From contig WTIQ01000371.1 of NCBI GenBank assembly GCA_011525185.1, positions 1,887 through 12,662 of the forward strand: a DNA stretch of 10,776 bases, read 5' to 3'. Positions 7,966-10,776 of this stretch are shown here, piece by piece. Made by a program: the position numbers and the translations under genes. The stretch's first letter is position 1. Each line of letters opens with the position of its first letter. Origin of the DNA: Paracoccaceae bacterium (GTDB taxonomy: Bacteria; Pseudomonadota; Alphaproteobacteria; Rhodobacterales; Rhodobacteraceae). The notes below the pieces were generated by a model. That model saw nothing but the letters and a program-made list of their open reading frames with translations, searched no databases and was not told the origin of the DNA.

Positions 7966-7985
7966 AAATTCCAAAAATTGAATTT
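7966..7985. promoter_or_regulatory. Candidate SoxR operator in the soxW-soxX gap (AAATTC-N8-GAATTT)
   Basis: A perfect palindrome with 6-bp arms and an 8-bp centre, containing ATTC-N8-GAAT at 7968-7983. This is the recognition pattern published for SqrR, the persulfide-sensing relative of SoxR. SoxR of Paracoccus and Pseudaminobacter is reported to bind the soxW-soxX intergenic region, so position and motif agree. It sits about 62 bp upstream of the soxX ATG and just beyond the soxW stop. A possible -35 (TTGAGA, 7956-7961 on the minus strand) lies right beside it, but I see no convincing -10. Binding itself is inferred. Confidence 0.6.
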
Positions 7986-7989
7986 ATTC

Positions 7990-8562
7990 CTACTCAGAGG
8001 CAGCGCGGCGCTTGTTAAACTGCTCCGCGTGATACTTTTGGAAACTTGCGCCTGGCTCCTCGTATAGGTTTTCATTGACCCAAGTCAAAAGATCGCGTGT
8101 CGTCCCCTTTGCGAAAGCCCCAGGCATAGCGGCCACCATCGTTTGAGCTGCGGGTCGATCTTGCGTAACCTCGCCTGGAAAAAACATCATAGTTGGCGTA
8201 AACAGCATGCCCCACTTCGACACCATGTCGCGCTCTTCCAAAGTCTCGCCATCGAAATCGGTGACTTCGACGTTCCCAAACATGTTGATCTGAACGACAA
8301 AAAAATTCTCCATCAGATAGTCGTAAATGTAGGGATCTGAAAAAACCTCTTCGTGCATCTTTTTGCAGTACATGCAATTTTGTTGCTCAATTATCACGGC
8401 AAGTCGCTTGCCTTCCGCCGTCGCCTCTTCAAGATCCTCACTCAGGTCTTTGAATGTTTCGCGCATCCAAGCGGCTTTGTGCAGGCCGTCATCCCCCATC
8501 TCTGCGGCAAAAACGCTGGTACCAAAGAGCAGAGCAAAGCCCATAATTAACAGTTTTTTCAT
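7990..8562 (-). CDS. soxW: SoxW, periplasmic thioredoxin-like protein
   Basis: SoxW (190 aa) is an exported thioredoxin-fold protein that receives electrons from SoxV in the membrane and keeps periplasmic Sox thiols reduced. A Sec signal (MKKLLIMGFALLFGTSVFAAE, about 19-20 residues before cleavage) precedes the domain. The redox pair is C63 and C66 in QQNCMYCKKMHEEVF. The FTPTMMFF segment supplies the cis-proline loop of the thioredoxin fold. I chose the ATG at 8562 because AGGAGG lies 7 nt upstream and the signal peptide then starts correctly; an earlier start at 8616 would lie inside soxV and add a spurious leader. The Shine-Dalgarno abuts the soxV stop codon (TAGGAGG), so the genes are coupled. 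Confidence 0.93.
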   Translation of the reverse strand: MKKLLIMGFALLFGTSVFAAEMGDDGLHKAAWMRETFKDLSEDLEEATAEGKRLAVIIEQQNCMYCKKMHEEVFSDPYIYDYLMENFFVVQINMFGNVEVTDFDGETLEERDMVSKWGMLFTPTMMFFPGEVTQDRPAAQTMVAAMPGAFAKGTTRDLLTWVNENLYEEPGASFQKYHAEQFNKRRAASE

Positions 8563-8573
8563 TTTCTTTCCTC

Positions 8574-9314
8574 CTATCCAAAGGTCCAGAAGTCTGGTGC
8601 AATACGAAGCATCCACCCTGCGATTTCGTTAACAGAATTCGTAGCAATGAGCAGCGCGAACACGATCAAAAAAGCGCCTGTCGCCCGCTCCACTTTACCA
8701 AGATGCTGGCGAAAGCCATTCATCCAACGCAAGAATGGACCGATAAAAATACTCGCCAAAATGAACGGCGATGTCATCCCCACACCATAACAAAACAATA
8801 ATAAGACACCTTGCCCCATCGTGTCACTCCCAGCCGCAGTAAACAAAATTGCCGCGAGAATTGGGCCGACACAGGGCGTCCACCCAAAAGCAAAGGCCAG
8901 CCCCAAGAGAAACGCCATTGCATAAGAGACGTTTTGCGTCGTCCCAACATTGAGTGTGAACTGACGGTTCAAGGCTGCAATTTTGAAGGCGCCGACAAAA
9001 TGTAAGCCCATCACAAGGATCAATCCCGCAGCAACCCAGCGCAAAATACCGAACCATTCGCGCAGCGCCGCGCCAAAGGCGGTCGCCGTTGCCCCCAATC
9101 CAATGAAGACAACAATCATGCCCGCTGAAAAAAAGACAGCGCTGACAATCGCTTTTTTGCGAACAACCGCATCAATTTCTCCCCCCTGACGCAATTCACC
9201 CATGCCAACACCAGCAAGATAGCTAAGGTAAAATGGCACAATGGGCAGAACACAAGGAGACGCGAAAGATAAAAGGCCCGCAAAAAGTGCCCCAAGATAT
9301 GAAACATCAAACAT
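8574..9314 (-). CDS. soxV: SoxV, CcdA/DsbD-type transmembrane thiol-electron transporter
   Basis: A polytopic membrane protein (246 aa) of the CcdA family that moves reducing equivalents from cytoplasmic thioredoxin to periplasmic SoxW. About six hydrophobic helices are visible. The two redox cysteines sit in the family motifs SFASPCVLPIVPFYL (C21) and GWTPCVGPILAAIL (C148), in the first and fourth helices. The ATG at 9314 is preferred (AAGG 9 nt upstream); a TTG two codons earlier (9320) is the other possibility. It is the first gene of the minus-strand operon, divergent from soxS, and a consensus-like promoter precedes it. The neighbouring soxW confirms the Sox role over cytochrome c maturation. 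Confidence 0.94.
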   Translation of the reverse strand: MFDVSYLGALFAGLLSFASPCVLPIVPFYLSYLAGVGMGELRQGGEIDAVVRKKAIVSAVFFSAGMIVVFIGLGATATAFGAALREWFGILRWVAAGLILVMGLHFVGAFKIAALNRQFTLNVGTTQNVSYAMAFLLGLAFAFGWTPCVGPILAAILFTAAGSDTMGQGVLLLFCYGVGMTSPFILASIFIGPFLRWMNGFRQHLGKVERATGAFLIVFALLIATNSVNEIAGWMLRIAPDFWTFG

Positions 9315-9340
9315 AATCAATTGCCTTGCCAGAAAGACAC

Positions 9341-9356
9341 ATTCACATTATGTAAT
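9341..9356. promoter_or_regulatory. Candidate SoxR operator between soxV and soxS (ATTC-N8-TAAT)
   Basis: The sequence differs at one arm base from ATTC-N8-GAAT found upstream of soxX. The dyad continues outwards: ACA at 9337-9339 is mirrored by TGT at 9358-9360, giving a 24-bp imperfect palindrome. Its location matches the soxS-soxV intergenic binding region described for SoxR in related bacteria. It fully covers the predicted -10 of soxV and a TAATAT (9353-9358) that could act as the -10 for soxS, so one bound dimer could silence both directions. Confidence 0.5.
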
Positions 9357-9374
9357 ATGTTAAGGGTTCGTCAA
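9347..9374 (-). promoter_or_regulatory. Predicted sigma-70 type promoter of soxV
   Basis: On the minus strand TTGACG (9369-9374) and CATAAT (9347-9352) are spaced by 16 bp, each matching the bacterial housekeeping consensus at five of six positions. Transcription would begin near 9340, giving a leader of about 26 nt before the soxV ATG at 9314. The -10 lies inside the candidate SoxR operator, consistent with repression in the absence of sulfide or thiosulfate. Confidence 0.5.
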
Positions 9375-9384
9375 TGGATAAATT

Positions 9385-9744
9385 ATGCTGCGGTTTCTCA
9401 TTTTTGTTTGGATTATCATTTATCCGTTTAACGCGAGCGCCGCTGAATTGTGGATGGTAGAGGAGGAAGGCTGTCCTTGGTGTGAAAAGTGGGACGAAGA
9501 GATCGCGCCCATTTATCCCAAGACCAATGAGGGAAAATTTGCACCTCTTGCACGGATAGACATCGCGGACACGAGAGGTGATCCGAGGTTCTCAAAAGCA
9601 TTAATTTACACGCCAACCTTTGTATTGGTTTTGGAAAATCAAGAAGTTGCGCGCATTGAGGGCTATCCAGGAGAAGATTTTTTTTGGGCCTTATTGCACG
9701 AAGCCTTGGTAGAATATTCAGATTATAGGAGAGAAGAAGAATGA
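9385..9744 (+). CDS. soxS: SoxS, periplasmic thioredoxin-like protein
   Basis: A small exported thioredoxin-fold protein (119 aa). A Sec signal (MLRFLIFVWIIIYPFNASA, about 19 residues) is followed by AELWMVEEEGCPWCEKW, with the redox pair C30 and C33 (CPWC), and by the cis-proline segment YTPTFVLV. In Paracoccus, SoxS is periplasmic and reactivates SoxYZ by reducing mixed disulfides; here the same role is inferred from sequence and from the divergent position next to soxV. The ribosome-binding site is weak (GGA 6 nt before the ATG). The stop overlaps the start of the next gene (ATGA). It is unrelated to the superoxide regulator of the same name. Confidence 0.9.
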   Translation: MLRFLIFVWIIIYPFNASAAELWMVEEEGCPWCEKWDEEIAPIYPKTNEGKFAPLARIDIADTRGDPRFSKALIYTPTFVLVLENQEVARIEGYPGEDFFWALLHEALVEYSDYRREEE

Positions 9745-10232
9745 AGAAGATTTTGCTTGCTGCACTCTTGGCTGCGTCACCTGCACTTGCGGAGGATGAA
9801 GCCTTTGTGACATTCAAAGCGATAAAGCCAGACCTAAACTTAGCAATGGCGCAAGCGGCGCTTGAGCACTGCCGTGACGCGGGCTTTCAAATCGGTGTAA
9901 TGGTGACGGACCGTTTCGGCATTCCTCAAGTCTTTTTGCGGGATCGCTTTGCGGGAACCCACGTATTCGAAACGACACGTCGCAAAGCGTGGACCGCAAC
10001 AACATTTCGAACCCCAACTGGCGAATTAGCCGCACTTACTGCGGCGGGAACAGAGCTTGCGGGGTTGCGAAATCTCAGCGATGCTATGATGGTTGGTGGC
10101 GGCTTGCCCGTTCTTGATGGGGATGGCAGTCTCGTAGCTGGCATTGGCGTGTCTGGCGCCCCAGGCGGCGATCAAGATGAAGAATGTGCACAAGCTGGCA
10201 TTGACGCCATCGAAGATGACATAGCGTTTTAG
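9741..10232 (+). CDS. Exported GlcG/HbpS-like (DUF336) protein within the sox regulatory unit
   Basis: A 163-aa protein with a clear Sec signal (MKKILLAALLAASPALA, 17 residues) and a GlcG/HbpS-type domain for the rest. Diagnostic stretches are the N-terminal LNLAMAQAALEHCRDAGFQIGVMVTDRFG and the C-terminal MVGGGLPVLDGDG followed by GIGVSGAPGGDQDEECAQAGIDAI. Some members of the family, such as HbpS, bind haem and signal redox stress; others have no known activity. Cysteines C44 and C149 are present; H74 (GTHVF) is a possible metal or haem ligand, untested. The start overlaps the soxS stop by 4 nt, with GGAGAGAAGAAGA upstream as its Shine-Dalgarno region, and soxR begins 10 nt after its stop, so it is embedded in the soxS-soxR transcript. 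A periplasmic role linked to Sox haem proteins or sulfur handling is inference. Confidence 0.85.
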   Translation: MKKILLAALLAASPALAEDEAFVTFKAIKPDLNLAMAQAALEHCRDAGFQIGVMVTDRFGIPQVFLRDRFAGTHVFETTRRKAWTATTFRTPTGELAALTAAGTELAGLRNLSDAMMVGGGLPVLDGDGSLVAGIGVSGAPGGDQDEECAQAGIDAIEDDIAF

Positions 10233-10241
10233 AGGTAACCC

Positions 10242-10577
10242 GTGGTACTTCCCGTAATTTCCCAAGACATCAGTCAAAAAGAAATTGACGATATGATGGA
10301 CAATGCCATGACGGCATCCCGTTTTTTGAAAGCGATCAGTCATGAGGGGCGCCTCATGACCCTCTGCTACCTGGCCTCAGGTGAAAAATCCGTGACAGAC
10401 CTTGAAAATTTGTTATCCTCAAGACAAGCGGCGGTTTCTCAACAGCTTGCTCGTCTCAGAACGGAAGGACTGGTCGAAGCGCGCCGTGACGGGAAAACGA
10501 TTTATTATCGGCTGGCTGATAAACGCGCGACACGCATCTTGGATGTCGTTTATGACATTTTCTGCAATAAGGCGTGA
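10242..10577 (+). CDS. soxR: SoxR, ArsR-family persulfide-sensing repressor of the sox genes
   Basis: A 111-aa winged-helix protein of the ArsR/SmtB family. The helix-turn-helix is at about 50-76 (SVTDLENLLSSRQAAVSQQL), and the wing is RRDGKTIYYRL (81-91). Two cysteines, C42 (LMTLCYLASGEKSV) and C108 near the C-terminus, have the same 66-residue spacing as the pair that forms a polysulfide bridge in SqrR of Rhodobacter capsulatus, pointing to persulfide sensing rather than metal sensing. The start is GTG at 10242, with GAGG 6 nt upstream; the next ATG (codon 18) would trim the N-terminal helix. Likely targets are the palindromes at 7966-7985 and 9341-9356. It is not the iron-sulfur SoxR of superoxide stress. 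Confidence 0.92.
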   Translation: MVLPVISQDISQKEIDDMMDNAMTASRFLKAISHEGRLMTLCYLASGEKSVTDLENLLSSRQAAVSQQLARLRTEGLVEARRDGKTIYYRLADKRATRILDVVYDIFCNKA

Positions 10578-10601
10578 AGCCACCAAATAAATCCCAAGTG
10601 T

Positions 10602-10671
10602 AGGGTCACTAGAGCCCTATTGGAGTAAATGATATGCTTGAGCTTATGCCCGAGGTCTATCTAGTGACCCT
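10602..10671 (+). repeat. 12-bp inverted repeat bracketing the soxT ribosome-binding site and start
   Basis: AGGGTCACTAGA (10602-10613) is the exact reverse complement of TCTAGTGACCCT (10660-10671). Two G-U pairs could lengthen the stem. The 46-nt loop holds the GGAG (10622-10625) and the ATG (10634) of the following gene. A second, mutually exclusive hairpin is possible: TAGGG (10601-10605) with CCCTA (10615-10619). The downstream arm lies in codons 9-13 of the gene. A structural effect on translation is conceivable but unproven. Confidence 0.45.
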
Positions 10672-10776
10672 GTTTGGCCTTTTAGGCGGTGTAGTGCTCG
10701 GTTTAGCGGCGCGCCTCAGCCGGTTTTGCACACTTGGTGCGATAGAAGATGCGCTTTATGGCCAAGATTACACATT
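10634..10776 (+). CDS. soxT: SoxT-like YeeE/YedE-family sulfur-compound membrane transporter (partial, N-terminal)
   Basis: Only the first 47 codons are in the window; the 3' end is cut. The peptide opens MLELMPEVYLVTLFGLLGG, then a hydrophobic GVVLGLAARL and the family signature SRFCTLGAIEDALYG, where the cysteine (C31 region) of the RFC(T/M)xGA motif lines the conducting path in the thiosulfate transporter YeeE. GGAG stands 8 nt before the ATG at 10634; an overlapping ATG at 10629 is out of frame. It follows soxR by 56 bp. In Pseudaminobacter salicylatoxidans, soxS, soxR and a transporter soxT form one unit required for thiosulfate and tetrathionate oxidation, which supports the name; the substrate here is not shown. 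Confidence 0.82.
   Translation, partial: MLELMPEVYLVTLFGLLGGVVLGLAARLSRFCTLGAIEDALYGQDYT

Noticed and set aside
7905..7989. Intrinsic terminator after soxW
   Set aside because: The dyad in the gap is AT-rich with an 8-nt centre and no GC stem followed by a T-run, so it fits a protein-binding site better than a terminator.
8563..8616. Longer N-terminus for soxW reaching into soxV
   Set aside because: The added 18 residues are the out-of-frame tail of soxV; a signal peptide and a strong AGGAGG both fit the start at 8562.
9385..10577. Reading soxR and soxS as the superoxide-response regulators
   Set aside because: SoxS here is a CPWC thioredoxin-like protein with a signal peptide and SoxR is ArsR-type without the iron-sulfur cysteine cluster; only the names coincide.

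Overview
The window is a sulfur-oxidation (Sox) locus of an alphaproteobacterium, most likely a marine Rhodobacteraceae/Roseobacter-type bacterium. This rests on the gene order soxVWXYZABCDEF with divergent soxS/soxR/soxT, which matches Paracoccus and Pseudaminobacter type clusters. The DNA looks close to 50 % GC by eye, low for this family but seen in some marine roseobacters; the genus cannot be fixed from the sequence alone.

Layout. On the minus strand, read from about 9314 down to 7, lie soxV, soxW, soxX, soxY, soxZ, soxA, soxB, soxC, soxD, soxE (small monohaem cytochrome) and soxF. They are tightly packed, with 4-17 nt overlaps at soxD/soxE and soxC/soxD. The only gaps that could hold control elements are soxV/soxS (about 70 bp), soxW/soxX (about 85 bp) and soxB/soxA (76 bp). 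On the plus strand from 9385 are soxS, an exported GlcG/HbpS-like (DUF336) gene, the ArsR-family regulator soxR, and the first 47 codons of a YeeE/YedE-family sulfur transporter (soxT-like), cut by the window end. No stretch over 300 bases lacks a gene, and no tRNA, rRNA, IS element or CRISPR was seen.

How the genes work together. Thiosulfate is conjugated to the C-terminal Cys of SoxY (held by SoxZ) through SoxXA. SoxB hydrolyses off sulfate, and the SoxCD sulfane dehydrogenase oxidises the remaining sulfane sulfur. Because soxCD is present, complete oxidation to sulfate without sulfur globules is expected. SoxEF is a flavocytochrome c sulfide dehydrogenase-like pair. SoxV carries reductant across the membrane to SoxW, while SoxS is a second periplasmic thioredoxin that keeps SoxYZ active. 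SoxR carries the two cysteines (C42, C108) of the SqrR/BigR persulfide sensors. An ATTC-N8-GAAT palindrome stands before soxX, and a near match overlaps the predicted soxV promoter, giving a simple derepression model.

Less ordinary points: the DUF336 gene embedded in the soxS-soxR unit, a perfect 11-bp hairpin with a U-tract between soxA and soxB, and a 12-bp inverted repeat that brackets the soxT ribosome-binding site and start codon. Most of the window is a recognisable Sox system rather than an undescribed one.
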